A DNA stretch of 64,000 nt. It comes from JAFGTP01 sp964498725 (GTDB lineage: Bacteria; Fidelibacterota; UBA2242; JAFGTP01). The stretch lies in assembly GCA_964498725.1 (NCBI GenBank), contig CAZCHS010000005.1:1-64000 (forward strand). Reading direction: 5' to 3'. Position 1 is the stretch's first letter; every line of letters begins with the position of its first letter. Of this stretch, positions 34,804 to 43,624 are shown in pieces. The position numbers were made by a program, and so were the translations under genes. Under the pieces are notes generated by a model. That model did no database searches, was not told where the DNA came from, and saw only the letters and a program-made list of their open reading frames with translations.

Positions 34804-37029
34804 ATGAAATATCCCATGGAATTATTAGCCCCCGGCGGCGATGTCAATGCTGTCAAAGCGGCGATATTGACCGGCGCTGACGCGGTTTATTGCGGGTTGG
34901 CGCAGTTCAATGCCAGGAACCGGGCCCGGAATCTTACCTTTGAAGAATTAATCGGTGTGATCAACCTGGCCCATGACCATGACTGTAAGATTTACCTGAC
35001 ACTGAATATTGTCCTATTGGAAACAGAAATACCGACGGTTATTGCGCTGTTGAATAAACTGGTGAATATTGATCTTAATGGTATTATTATTCAGGATTTG
35101 GGGCTGCTATATCTTCTGTCCAAATATTTCAAAACACTTGATGTTCATGCATCTACACAGATGACTACGCATAACCGGGGCCAACTTGAATTCCTTGCTC
35201 GCAATTCCGTCAAACAGGTTAATCTGTCCCGGGAACTGAATCTGAATGAGATTAATGAATTGTGCAAATTTGGAAATGAAAAGCAGGTGGAAACCGAGGT
35301 TTTTGCCCATGGTTCCTATTGCATTGGTTTTTCCGGACTATGCTATATGAGTTCAGTACTGGACGGCAAATCCGGTAACCGGGGGCGCTGCAGCCAGCCC
35401 TGCCGGAATGAATACCGTGTAACACCCAAAGGAATAAAATATCCGCTGAATCTAAAAGATAATTCGGCCTATTTAAATTTGCCGGAATTGATCGCGGCCG
35501 GAATCGATTCCTTAAAAATTGAGGGACGTATCAAAGGATATGACTATGTTCACAGGATCGTAAGAACATGGCGCCGGCATTTGGATAATTATTTTGAAAA
35601 CCGGTCAATGGATGAGAATATTGACGACCTTTACAGCGTTTTCAACCGCGACTTTTCAAACGGCTATCTGACCGGGAAAATATCACGGGAAATGTTCATT
35701 GATAATCCCAGGGATTTTTCTCTTGACTACCAATTAAAATCGCAACCGGGCCAAACAGTTAACCGGATTATTGAGGAAAGAGAAAAACGGCAACAGAAGC
35801 TTCATCAAAAAATTTCTGCCATAGAAATTGGTAAAATACCATTGACAATAGAAATTCAGGGAAGAGCAGGACAATTCATGATAATGATGGTAAAATCCCC
35901 CGATAAAGAAATCAAGGTACAGTCCCGGTCAAAATTACAACCAGCGGTGAATAAGAAGTCGGTCATTAATAAGTCCGCCATCGGTAAAAAGTTAAGGAAT
36001 ATCAACAACACCAATTATCAGATTGATTTCATAAACACTGAAAATTTGCAAAAGGGGCTTTTTTTGCCCTTCCGGGAATTGGCCGAATTACGGAATGAAA
36101 TAATAAAGGAATTCATTAATAGTAACGGACTGACAGAACCGGTCAGATTATCGGAATTGCCAAATTCTGATTTTTCACAACGTGCTCCAGGTCTGTCAAT
36201 ATTAATATCCGATTTCAAAGATATTCAATTATGCCGGCAGGCCAGTGCTGGTATCTTTTTTGAATTGCCTAACTATTTGGAGGGAATGGAACAATATATA
36301 GAAGTGTTCCGTCGAGAATCCCGGCTTATTCCCTGGTTTCCGGCGATTTTGATCGGGGAGAATTACACGAGAGCGGTGGACTTTCTGGATGAAGTAATGC
36401 CCAAAATGATTGTCACGAACAATACCGGCATTGCCAATGCGGCCCGAAAGCGAAATATTCCCTGGATTGCCGGGCCTCAGTTAAATTTAACCAATTCCTA
36501 TAGCTTGCGATGTTTACAGGAACGGTTGGGGTGCAGCGGCGGTTTTATTTCCAACGAGTTGAACAAATACCAGATCAACAGCATAAATTGTCCAAAAAAT
36601 TTTAGTCTATACTTTAGTATATTTCATCCTATTTTGATGATGCAAACCCGGCAGTGTCTCCTGCAACAGATAATTGAATACCAAAAAGTGACTGTTGATA
36701 CGGCTTGTCTGTTCCAGTGCCAAAAAAGCGCGACGATTACAAATTTGAATAACCGGAAATTTTACATTCACAAGAGGGCCGGCTGTTTCACTTCGGTTTA
36801 CAATGACCAAAACTATCTGAACACCGAAGTGCTACGGGATTTGCCGGGGAAATTCTCCGGCGTCATGATTGATTTGCGGAATATTCAGACAAATACAACG
36901 ATTAATACAGATAAGACCGCAGCAATTGATTTATTTGCTTCCTTTGTCAAGGGCAATAAAGAATATGAAATTAAATTACGGAAAATCATCAAGAATACAA
37001 CAAAACAACAATTTAACACTGGTATTTGA
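34804..37029 (+). CDS. Peptidase U32 family protein
   Basis: A 741-residue U32-family protein. The N-terminal TIM-barrel part opens MELLAPGGDVNAVKAAILTG and has the family signature EVFAHGSYCIGFSGLC, then C-rich SGNRGRCSQPCR, four cysteines likely to hold an Fe-S cluster. Some U32 proteins are collagenase-like; others (RlhA, TrhP, UbiU/V) hydroxylate RNA or ubiquinone, so a protease role should not be assumed. A DUF3656-like middle region and a long C-terminus follow. The start is uncertain: ATG at 34798 or a TTG at 34774 are possible, and no strong ribosome-binding site decides. Confidence 0.85.
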   Translation: MKYPMELLAPGGDVNAVKAAILTGADAVYCGLAQFNARNRARNLTFEELIGVINLAHDHDCKIYLTLNIVLLETEIPTVIALLNKLVNIDLNGIIIQDLGLLYLLSKYFKTLDVHASTQMTTHNRGQLEFLARNSVKQVNLSRELNLNEINELCKFGNEKQVETEVFAHGSYCIGFSGLCYMSSVLDGKSGNRGRCSQPCRNEYRVTPKGIKYPLNLKDNSAYLNLPELIAAGIDSLKIEGRIKGYDYVHRIVRTWRRHLDNYFENRSMDENIDDLYSVFNRDFSNGYLTGKISREMFIDNPRDFSLDYQLKSQPGQTVNRIIEEREKRQQKLHQKISAIEIGKIPLTIEIQGRAGQFMIMMVKSPDKEIKVQSRSKLQPAVNKKSVINKSAIGKKLRNINNTNYQIDFINTENLQKGLFLPFRELAELRNEIIKEFINSNGLTEPVRLSELPNSDFSQRAPGLSILISDFKDIQLCRQASAGIFFELPNYLEGMEQYIEVFRRESRLIPWFPAILIGENYTRAVDFLDEVMPKMIVTNNTGIANAARKRNIPWIAGPQLNLTNSYSLRCLQERLGCSGGFISNELNKYQINSINCPKNFSLYFSIFHPILMMQTRQCLLQQIIEYQKVTVDTACLFQCQKSATITNLNNRKFYIHKRAGCFTSVYNDQNYLNTEVLRDLPGKFSGVMIDLRNIQTNTTINTDKTAAIDLFASFVKGNKEYEIKLRKIIKNTTKQQFNTGI

Positions 37030-37129
37030 TCTGCTATGAAAATCAACATTTCACAGATTTTTTTTTGCAACGGATAAAAAAATAGAGATATAAATAATGT
37101 GAGCTCGGCCTGCCGGTAAATTTTTAAGT

Positions 37130-37975
37130 TTAGCCGATAAACTCCCCCGGCGTTTTCCCGGTGATCTTCTTAAACTGGCGATAAAAATTAGCCATATTGT
37201 TGAAGCCGCATTCGTAAGCGATCTGGCTGACGGATTGCTCTCCTTCCAATAGCAATTCGCAGACATGATCAACACGGGTTTCATTCAAAAACTGCGAAAA
37301 AGTTTTATTAGTTTTATCTTTGAAAAACCGGCAAAAAGCGGATTTTTCCATATTGGCGATAGAAGCCGCTTTATCAACTGTTATCTTTTCATAATAAAAG
37401 GCTTTCACAAACTGATAAACGGCATTGATTCGGTCTCCCTTATGCCCAGGAATTGTTGATTGATTATCCAAATTCAGAAAAATGACATCTTCATCGCCGG
37501 CGAGTAATTTCAGCACTTCTATTAATCCGATCGTACAATCAATCCCATCACAGTCAATTATATGCAGCAATTTTTCGCAGACCTGGTCCCGCACAGTGTT
37601 TACAAATTTTAATCCGGAATTGGCATGAGTTAATAAGGTTTTAATTGTCCGGAATTCAGGGGTTTCAAGCATTGAAGCGAAGAGGTCTTGGGAAAATTGT
37701 AAAACAATTGCTTCCGCATGTTTTTTGTCCCGTTGATTTCTTTTTTGATCGCTAACCCACATATGCCCAAGATTGGGACCAACAAAAACCATGTCGCCAC
37801 TGTGAAATTTTTGTACGGAGTTACCAATGTAACGCACACCGGAGCCCTGAATAATAGTAACCAGTTCGTATTCAGGATGAAAATGAAAGGACATATCAAA
37901 ATTAGGCACCGCATAGCGCAAAACTTTAAAGGAATTCCGTACCGGGTAGATGATTTTTTCTTCTTTAATCTTCAT
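37130..37975 (-). CDS. AraC-family regulator with cupin sensor domain
   Basis: A 281-residue regulator. The N-terminal cupin domain has FHFHPEYELVTIIQGSG and FHSGDMVFVGPNLGHMW, metal- or ligand-binding in relatives. The C-terminal AraC domain has two helix-turn-helix motifs (ITVDKAASIANMEKSAFCRFF and SVSQIAYECGFNNMANFYRQFKK). It is divergent from the corrinoid methyltransferase operon, 152 bases away, and is the obvious candidate regulator of it, perhaps responding to the methyl donor. The ATG at 37975 is preferred because the cupin homology starts soon after; the ribosome-binding site is weak. Confidence 0.88.
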   Translation of the reverse strand: MKIKEEKIIYPVRNSFKVLRYAVPNFDMSFHFHPEYELVTIIQGSGVRYIGNSVQKFHSGDMVFVGPNLGHMWVSDQKRNQRDKKHAEAIVLQFSQDLFASMLETPEFRTIKTLLTHANSGLKFVNTVRDQVCEKLLHIIDCDGIDCTIGLIEVLKLLAGDEDVIFLNLDNQSTIPGHKGDRINAVYQFVKAFYYEKITVDKAASIANMEKSAFCRFFKDKTNKTFSQFLNETRVDHVCELLLEGEQSVSQIAYECGFNNMANFYRQFKKITGKTPGEFIG

Positions 37976-38127
37976 AAAACAATCTTTTAGTAAATCTAAA
38001 TCACTTATCAATTATAAAATATTAGCGCAAAAAACGAAAATATCAATATAGTATACAAATTTGCAAACTAATCAGATGAAAAGCCAATAAAAAAGTAATA
38101 ATATCAAATAAATTAAACGGAGTTAAA

Positions 38128-39174
38128 ATGTGCTATTATAAAAGAGATGAAAATTTCAAACCGGATTTTAATAATTTGCTGGAGATCATCAGGGGTGAAA
38201 TTCCCGAACGTCCGGTGCTCTTTGAATTTTTCATGAATGATCGGGTGATCGAAAAATTGTCCGGTGAAAAAGAGAATAATTCAACAAAATTTGCTCCCTT
38301 TAAACGATTTATCAAAGCTTTTAAAAATGCCGGCTATGATTATACCACCATATCTGCCTGGCGTACAAATACTCTGACCTTTACAAAAGGCGAGATGGCC
38401 AGGAAAGCCAGCCATTCCCTTAATTCCGGCAATGTGATCACTGATCGTCCCAGTTTTAATAATTATCAATGGCCCGATCCCGGGCAGGGTGACTATGACC
38501 TTTATTACCAATTGAAAGATTATCTTCCCGATGGTATGAAATTGATTGCCAGCAGTAATGGCGGTGTGTTGGAAAATGTCATTGATCTGGTGGGTTTTGA
38601 AAATCTGAGTCTGTTGTATATGATGGATGAAGAATTAACAACGGAAATATTTGATGCTGTGGGGTCACGGCTGCTGCGGTTTTATGAAATTGTCGCGCCG
38701 ATTGAAACCATTGGCGCCTGTATTGTCAATGATGACTGGGGGTTTAAAAACCAAACCATGTTCCATCCTGATTTTTTACGCCGCTGGGTCTTTCCCTGGC
38801 ACAAGAAAATGGTGGCTGCTATTCATAAAGCCGGCAAACCGGCAATTCTCCACTCCTGCGGCCAGTTAAAAGCAGTTATGGATGATGTCATCGATGATAT
38901 GAATTATGACGCCAAGCATTCCTTTGAAGACCAGATCACTCCGGTCGAGGAGGCCATCAAACTGTGGGGCAGGCGGATCGCGATTTTGGGTGGTGTTGAT
39001 ATGGATTTTCTGGCCCGCAACACACCGGAAGCGATCGTCGAACGCTCCAAAACCTTACTGGAAATTCAAAAAAAACAGGGGGGATATGCCTTAGGTTCCG
39101 GCAATAGTATTCCTGAATATATTCCCGATGAAAATTATCTGGCCATGATTTCTGCTGTCAAACTTATGAAATAA
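38128..39174 (+). CDS. URO-D-family corrinoid methyltransferase, first (probable substrate:corrinoid MT1)
   Basis: A 348-residue protein of the uroporphyrinogen decarboxylase/MtaA/CmuA superfamily. It keeps the zinc-type motif HSCG (about residue 238) and the ILGGVD/GSGNSIPEY loops, but lacks the arginine-rich N-terminus of true HemE. In such clusters these proteins move a methyl group between a small molecule and a corrinoid protein. Position as first gene with its own corrinoid partner suggests it demethylates the growth substrate; which compound is unknown. A GGAG ribosome-binding site precedes it. The corrinoid gene follows by 19 bases. Confidence 0.82.
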   Translation: MCYYKRDENFKPDFNNLLEIIRGEIPERPVLFEFFMNDRVIEKLSGEKENNSTKFAPFKRFIKAFKNAGYDYTTISAWRTNTLTFTKGEMARKASHSLNSGNVITDRPSFNNYQWPDPGQGDYDLYYQLKDYLPDGMKLIASSNGGVLENVIDLVGFENLSLLYMMDEELTTEIFDAVGSRLLRFYEIVAPIETIGACIVNDDWGFKNQTMFHPDFLRRWVFPWHKKMVAAIHKAGKPAILHSCGQLKAVMDDVIDDMNYDAKHSFEDQITPVEEAIKLWGRRIAILGGVDMDFLARNTPEAIVERSKTLLEIQKKQGGYALGSGNSIPEYIPDENYLAMISAVKLMK

Positions 39175-39193
39175 AAAATAAAGGATAAATGCC

Positions 39194-39859
39194 ATGACAA
39201 ATATTTTAGAAAAATTAGCACATCGGGTAGAGGTGGGAAAAATTGATAAAAAATCACCCTTTCCACCGGACCTGAAAGGCGAAGAAGGCGCTGATGAATT
39301 AACCAAACAAGCATTGGATGAAGGAACAGACGCCCAGACAATTCTGAATGATGGACTGATCGAGGGAATGAATCGCATCGGGGAGAAGTTTTCACGGGGT
39401 GAGGCTTATATTCCCAATATGCTGATTGCCGCTAAAGCCATGAACGCGGCCCTGGTTCATCTGGATCCTTATTTCACTGCCGGAAATATTAAGTCCAAAG
39501 GCACTGCTATTCTGGGAACTGTCCAGGGCGATCTCCATGATATCGGGAAAAATCTTGTAGGATTAATTCTCAAAGGCGCTGGTTGGGATATTGTGGACCT
39601 CGGCACTGACGTGGGCAGTGATGAATTCATTGAAGCGGTTAATAAGCATGAAGCCGCTGTTGTCGGCATGAGCGCCCTTTTGACCACAACAATGATAAAT
39701 ATGGACCCTATTCTGAATGCAATTAAGAAAAATAATCCAGCGACACAAGTCTATATTGGCGGCGCGCCGGTCTCACAAAATTTTGCCGATAAAATAGGCG
39801 CTGACGGCTATTTTGCTGATCCTTTTAGTTTTTCAAAATTTTTGGCACAATACTTATGA
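39194..39859 (+). CDS. Corrinoid (B12-binding) methyl-carrier protein
   Basis: A 221-residue protein of the MtaC/MttC/MtvC type. An N-terminal four-helix cap (MtbC1-like, about 35-90) precedes a Rossmann B12 domain with the D-x-H-x-x-G motif (GDLHDIGKN, His115 as lower cobalt ligand), the downstream S-A-L and YIGGAP. It carries the methyl group as methyl-Co(III) between the two methyltransferases. An unusual N-terminal segment (KSPFPPDLKGEEGAD) is slightly longer than usual. It overlaps the next gene by 4 bases (ATGA). Confidence 0.93.
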   Translation: MTNILEKLAHRVEVGKIDKKSPFPPDLKGEEGADELTKQALDEGTDAQTILNDGLIEGMNRIGEKFSRGEAYIPNMLIAAKAMNAALVHLDPYFTAGNIKSKGTAILGTVQGDLHDIGKNLVGLILKGAGWDIVDLGTDVGSDEFIEAVNKHEAAVVGMSALLTTTMINMDPILNAIKKNNPATQVYIGGAPVSQNFADKIGADGYFADPFSFSKFLAQYL

Positions 39860-40575
39860 TACTGGAAAAGTTGAAAATATATTTACCCGCAAGATTTGTC
39901 ATTACTCCTGACAAGCAGGAAATATATCAGGCTATGGGATACCAAGAACTGCCCACGGAACAGATCATTTCCGATGTTAAGTTTTTGATTGATGAATCCC
40001 TGGAGAAAATGAAAATCCGCTGTGGTTATGTTCTGATTCCAAAAGAAGATTTTTACCCGCAGGATAGCGGTCAGTTTACCATCGGCAAAACAACTTTTAA
40101 TTGTGGCAAAATAATTTATAATCATATCAAGAATGCCGACCAGGTTCTTCTCTTTCTGGCCACTCTCGGCCACGATTTTGATCATTTTAGTAAAGCCTAC
40201 TTTAATGCAGGTGATCCTTACAAAGGTTACCTCGTCGATACGATCGGTTCCGTTACGATTGAAACAGCGTTGGATTGGATGGTGGATGATATTGACGAAC
40301 AATTGTTTTTCAGCGGACAAAGGTCTACCAACCGGTTTAGTCCCGGCTACTGTAAGTGGGACATAAAAGAGCAGGAAAAATTATTTTCCTTTTTCCCCAA
40401 TAATTTTTTGAATGTGGATCTGCTTCCCAGTCAATTAATGCGGCCAATGAAGTCGGTCAGCGGTCTCATGGGTATTGGAGAGAAAGTCCAAAAAAAACAA
40501 TATACCTGTCACCTTTGCGATCAGGAAAATTGTATTATGCGTAAACATCAAAGTGTAATCAAGGAAAAAGTATAA
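39856..40575 (+). CDS. Stand-alone MetH-type B12 reactivation domain protein
   Basis: A 239-residue protein matching the C-terminal activation domain of cobalamin-dependent methionine synthase, as in stand-alone TM0269-like proteins. The signature RFSPGYCKWDIKEQ (about 158-171) and the LMRPMKSVSGLMGIG segment bind S-adenosylmethionine in MetH. A C-terminal CHLCDQENCIMR cluster follows. It probably repairs the corrinoid protein after accidental oxidation to Co(II) by reductive methylation, a task done by RACE/RamA Fe-S proteins in many methyltransferase clusters. It sits between the corrinoid gene and the second methyltransferase. Confidence 0.85.
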   Translation: MILEKLKIYLPARFVITPDKQEIYQAMGYQELPTEQIISDVKFLIDESLEKMKIRCGYVLIPKEDFYPQDSGQFTIGKTTFNCGKIIYNHIKNADQVLLFLATLGHDFDHFSKAYFNAGDPYKGYLVDTIGSVTIETALDWMVDDIDEQLFFSGQRSTNRFSPGYCKWDIKEQEKLFSFFPNNFLNVDLLPSQLMRPMKSVSGLMGIGEKVQKKQYTCHLCDQENCIMRKHQSVIKEKV

Positions 40576-41519
40576 ATCCCAAAGTAATCCCTCTGATCGG
40601 TGTTACCGGGGTGAAACTCAGTAACACCAGTATTAAACAAAATTTAATCAATAGCGATATCCAATTTGATACCATTCAGAAAATCTATGATAATTACAAA
40701 CCTGACGGCATTTTCACCTTTATGGACCTGACGGTTGAGGCTGAATCCCTGGGTCTGCAAATTAATTTTCCGGAAAATGATAATCCTTCCGTTTTAGAGC
40801 ATCCCATAAAAAATTTATCACAGTTGCAGGAATTGTCCGCTCAATACAACGGACCAGCCGGCAGGATGAAGGTATTTGTGGATACCGTTCGGAAAATGTC
40901 GGAAAATTTAAACACCAATGTCGGCGCTTATGTTATCGGGCCTTTCACCCTTGCCGGCGAATTGAATGGTGTGCATGATTTATTGATGAATACAATTGAA
41001 GACCCTGATTTTACCACAGACCTGGTTGATTTCTCCACAAAGGTAATTATGGATTATACGGCTGAACTTTTTGAAGCCGGCGCGGATACCGTCTGTGTGC
41101 TGGAACCCACCGCCATGATGCTGTCACCGGAGTTGTATGAGGAATATTCACTGGGACCTTTCAAAGAAATTTTGAAAGCAGTGAATAATCAGCCGCTGAT
41201 TTTGCATATTTGCGGCGACACGACTCATCTGGCAGAAAAAATGGCACAATCCGGAGCCGCCGGACTGAGCCTCGATTCGGTGGTAGATCTCAAACAAATA
41301 ATCCAAAAAATTCCGCCGGAAATGGAACTGATCGGTAATCTTGACCCGGTGGATGTCTTTCTCAATGGCGATAATGAAACTGTTGCCAAAGCAACCCAAT
41401 GCCTAAAAGACAAAATGCAGGAATATCCAAATTTTGTACTGAGTACGGGCTGCGATCTTCCCCTTGAAACACCGCTGGAAAATGTACATACTTTCATGAA
41501 ATCCGCCAGGGAAACCTGA
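40572..41519 (+). CDS. URO-D-family (MtaA-like) methyltransferase, second, with ATA in place of ATG
   Basis: A 315-residue protein if read from 40572, of the MtaA/MtbA/URO-D type, with DGIFTFMDLTVEAE, LEPTAMMLSPE, HICGDTTH and STGCDLPLETP (zinc site His-x-Cys and Cys). It probably takes the methyl group from the corrinoid to an acceptor such as a thiol or tetrahydrofolate. The first conserved strand (KVIPLIGVTGVKL) lies before the first usable start, a GTG at 40611. In frame at 40572 is ATA, after AAGGA, just where the previous stop reads ATAA; an ATGA overlap, as at 39856, would restore a normal start. Either a rare start, a mutation or a sequence error. Confidence 0.8.
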   Translation: MNPKVIPLIGVTGVKLSNTSIKQNLINSDIQFDTIQKIYDNYKPDGIFTFMDLTVEAESLGLQINFPENDNPSVLEHPIKNLSQLQELSAQYNGPAGRMKVFVDTVRKMSENLNTNVGAYVIGPFTLAGELNGVHDLLMNTIEDPDFTTDLVDFSTKVIMDYTAELFEAGADTVCVLEPTAMMLSPELYEEYSLGPFKEILKAVNNQPLILHICGDTTHLAEKMAQSGAAGLSLDSVVDLKQIIQKIPPEMELIGNLDPVDVFLNGDNETVAKATQCLKDKMQEYPNFVLSTGCDLPLETPLENVHTFMKSARET

Positions 41520-41554
41520 AATCCCCCGAGGTTTTTTTTGAACCTCCGGGGATT
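41520..41554. other. Stem-loop at the end of the methyltransferase operon
   Basis: Arms aatcccccgaggtt and aacctccggggatt (one mismatch) surround a T-rich loop immediately after the stop codon. There is no T-run after the stem, so it may be a processing or stabilising hairpin rather than a classical terminator. Confidence 0.6.
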
Positions 41555-41777
41555 GGTGCTCCCAGAGTAGAATATTTTTTGTACACAAATCTTCGTTACA
41601 CTACGCTATGCAGGCGGATTATTGCAGGAGAACACAGATTTGTTTTTTTAATCGCGGATCATGTGAATGCAAGCGCATAACTCTACCCCTTTCAAATGGT
41701 CTCCAGACTTTTGAAATGGTGTTCATGGGGAAAATCCGACCTCCATATTCCAAAATTATATTGAGAATCCAGAGACA

Positions 41778-41880
41778 AAACTCTGTTTCCCTTTCAGGGA
41801 AAGTCTTACCTCCGGACTCCTGTCATAGGGCTTCATTTCATTGCGCCCTAGGTTAGGCTATGTTTCCGCCGTTGGGGAAA
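41778..41880. repeat. Hairpin repeat family R2, site 3
   Basis: This 500-base gap between the methyltransferase operon and ftsB contains the hairpin tttccct-ttc-agggaaa (41786-41802) with flank aaactctg, a reverse copy of 4696-4720. It also has a 57-base unit (41824-41880) matching 431-486 and 4497-4552, with the cataggg hairpin and a weakened gtt-loop stem. No accepted gene lies in the gap. Confidence 0.8.
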
Positions 41881-41938
41881 GTCCGGGAATTCTACCAATC
41901 CAAATTCCATGATGCTATACTATTATAAAAAAGACTCT

Positions 41939-41966
41939 CAGAATAACACCATACTTCAGTATGGTG
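41939..41966. repeat. Covarying hairpin R3, copy 2
   Basis: Shares cagaataacacc with 600-627, then a hairpin with arms caccatact and agtatggtg. Compared with copy 1, two base pairs differ on both sides of the stem, so pairing is kept. The word gatgctat lies upstream in both copies. Confidence 0.7.
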
Positions 41967-41999
41967 AAAAAAAAGGGCTGATTCTACACCAACCCTTTT
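41967..41999 (-). terminator. Intrinsic terminator after ftsB
   Basis: On the minus strand, aaaaggg pairs with ccctttt around a 15-base loop, followed by a run of eight T. It lies 21 bases after the stop of the FtsB/DivIC gene and ends the enolase-ftsB transcript. Confidence 0.75.
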
Positions 42000-42019
42000 C
42001 TTTATTTGTATTTCAAAAT

Positions 42020-42334
42020 CTATTTTTCGATAACTCTGAAAACCTTTTCTCCTTTTTTTGCCATGCGATAGCGCTCACGGGCGATTTTTTCGATGTACTC
42101 AAGATCATTTTCCAGATCCTCTTTTTGGACAATCAGAGAATCTTTCTGACTTTGAAGGTCCCGGATGGACTGCTCCACCTTAGTCTTGTTCTTATTCAAC
42201 ACATAGATCTGATAGAGTCCATAATCACCGATGACAAAAATCAGGATAAAGAGTGTTGTCCAGAACAATATCAGGAAAACACGGAGAAGATACCGAATGG
42301 AATTTTCTTTTCTTCCTTTTTCAGTTGCTACCAT
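42020..42334 (-). CDS. FtsB/DivIC-family septum formation initiator
   Basis: A 104-residue single-pass inner-membrane protein. A short basic N-terminus, one hydrophobic helix (about 17-40, FLILFWTTLFILIFVIG), a periplasmic coiled coil (about 45-80) and the EKIARERYRMAKKGEKVF block are typical of FtsB/DivIC, which form a complex with FtsL and FtsQ at the division septum. It follows enolase by 9 bases, a pairing found in many bacteria. The name FtsB or DivIC cannot be separated on sequence alone. Confidence 0.9.
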   Translation of the reverse strand: MVATEKGRKENSIRYLLRVFLILFWTTLFILIFVIGDYGLYQIYVLNKNKTKVEQSIRDLQSQKDSLIVQKEDLENDLEYIEKIARERYRMAKKGEKVFRVIEK

Positions 42335-42343
42335 AAAAATGAA

Positions 42344-43624
42344 TTATTTTAATACTTTTTTACCTTGATACTGTCCCACTTCATCCAACTCTTCTTCAAT
42401 TCTAAGAAGCTGGTTGTATTTTGCAATACGGTCGGAACGACAAGCGGAACCGGTTTTGATCTGGCCGGTATTCATGGCAACGACGAGATCAGCGATAATC
42501 GGATCTTCTGTTTCACCGGAACGATGGGAAACAACGGCGCGCATACCATTTTTGTGGGCCAATTCAATAGCGTCCAGTGTTTCGGTTAATGTACCGATCT
42601 GGTTCACTTTGATCAGGATCGCATTGCACGCTTTTTCATCAATCGCTTTTTGCAGTCTTTTGACATTGGTTACAAGCAGGTCGTCACCGACTATCTGAAC
42701 CTTATCACCGATTTTTTCTGTCATGAGTTTCCAGCCATCCCAGTCATCTTCAGCCAGACCGTCTTCGATGGAAGCGATGGGATATTTTTCACAGAGGTCA
42801 GCATAGTAATCAACCATTTCAGCAGAAGTCAGCTCCCTGTTTTCTGATTTCAGTTCATATTTACCGGCTTCTTTGTTATAAAACTCAGAAGAGGCCGGGT
42901 CAAGGGCGATAAACAGGTCTTCACCCATTTTATAAGGAGTTTTGCTGGCAGCTTCTACGATTACTTTGATCGCATCTTCGTTTGATTTCAGATTCGGTGC
43001 AAAACCGCCTTCGTCACCTACAGAAACGCTCATGCCTTTTTCTTTTAAAACGGCTTTGAGATTATGAAATACTTCAACACCCATGCGCAGTCCTTCTGAA
43101 AAGGATTTCGCGCCCGCCGGAAAGATCATGAACTCCTGCAAGTCGACATTGTTGTCAGCATGTGAACCACCATTCAGAATGTTCATCATTGGCACCGGCA
43201 GTGTTTTGGCATTTACGCCGCCAACATATCTGTAGAGCGGCAGACCCATGAAATTTGCAGCAGCTTTGGCTACAGCCAGGGAAACGCCAAGTGTTGCATT
43301 GGCACCCAGTTTGGATTTATTTTCTGTGCCGTCTAATTCGATGAGAATTTTATCGATCAGGGGTTGATCCAGCACATCATAACCAACCAATTCCGGTGCA
43401 ATTGCGTCATTGACATTCTGAACGGCTTTCAATACGCCTTTGCCCATGAAACGCTCTTTGTCACCATCTCTTAATTCAACAGCTTCGTGTTCTCCGGTAG
43501 ATGCGCCGGATGGCACCATGGCTCTTCCCCATGCGCCGGATTCGGTAAAAACTTCGACTTCCACAGTAGGATTACCGCGGGAGTCAAGCACTTCTCTTGC
43601 TAATACATCAACTATTATACTCAA
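42344..43624 (-). CDS. eno: Enolase
   Basis: Enolase interconverts 2-phosphoglycerate and phosphoenolpyruvate in glycolysis and gluconeogenesis. The 426-residue protein has SGASTGEHEAVELRDGD near the N-terminus, GDEGGFAPN, ASIEDGLAEDDWDGW, GDDLLVTN, ILIKVNQIGTLTET and SHRSGETEDPIIADL, with all catalytic residues (Glu, Lys, His) present. An AGGAGG ribosome-binding site lies before the ATG. It heads the enolase-ftsB operon. Confidence 0.98.
   Translation of the reverse strand: MSIIVDVLAREVLDSRGNPTVEVEVFTESGAWGRAMVPSGASTGEHEAVELRDGDKERFMGKGVLKAVQNVNDAIAPELVGYDVLDQPLIDKILIELDGTENKSKLGANATLGVSLAVAKAAANFMGLPLYRYVGGVNAKTLPVPMMNILNGGSHADNNVDLQEFMIFPAGAKSFSEGLRMGVEVFHNLKAVLKEKGMSVSVGDEGGFAPNLKSNEDAIKVIVEAASKTPYKMGEDLFIALDPASSEFYNKEAGKYELKSENRELTSAEMVDYYADLCEKYPIASIEDGLAEDDWDGWKLMTEKIGDKVQIVGDDLLVTNVKRLQKAIDEKACNAILIKVNQIGTLTETLDAIELAHKNGMRAVVSHRSGETEDPIIADLVVAMNTGQIKTGSACRSDRIAKYNQLLRIEEELDEVGQYQGKKVLK

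Noticed and set aside
41608..41856. 82-codon open frame after the methyltransferase operon
   Set aside because: It consists largely of R2 repeat sequence; parallel frames at the other repeat sites are not conserved.
41909..42352. 147-codon plus-strand frame
   Set aside because: It covers the R3 hairpin and terminator and lies antisense to the clear FtsB/DivIC gene.
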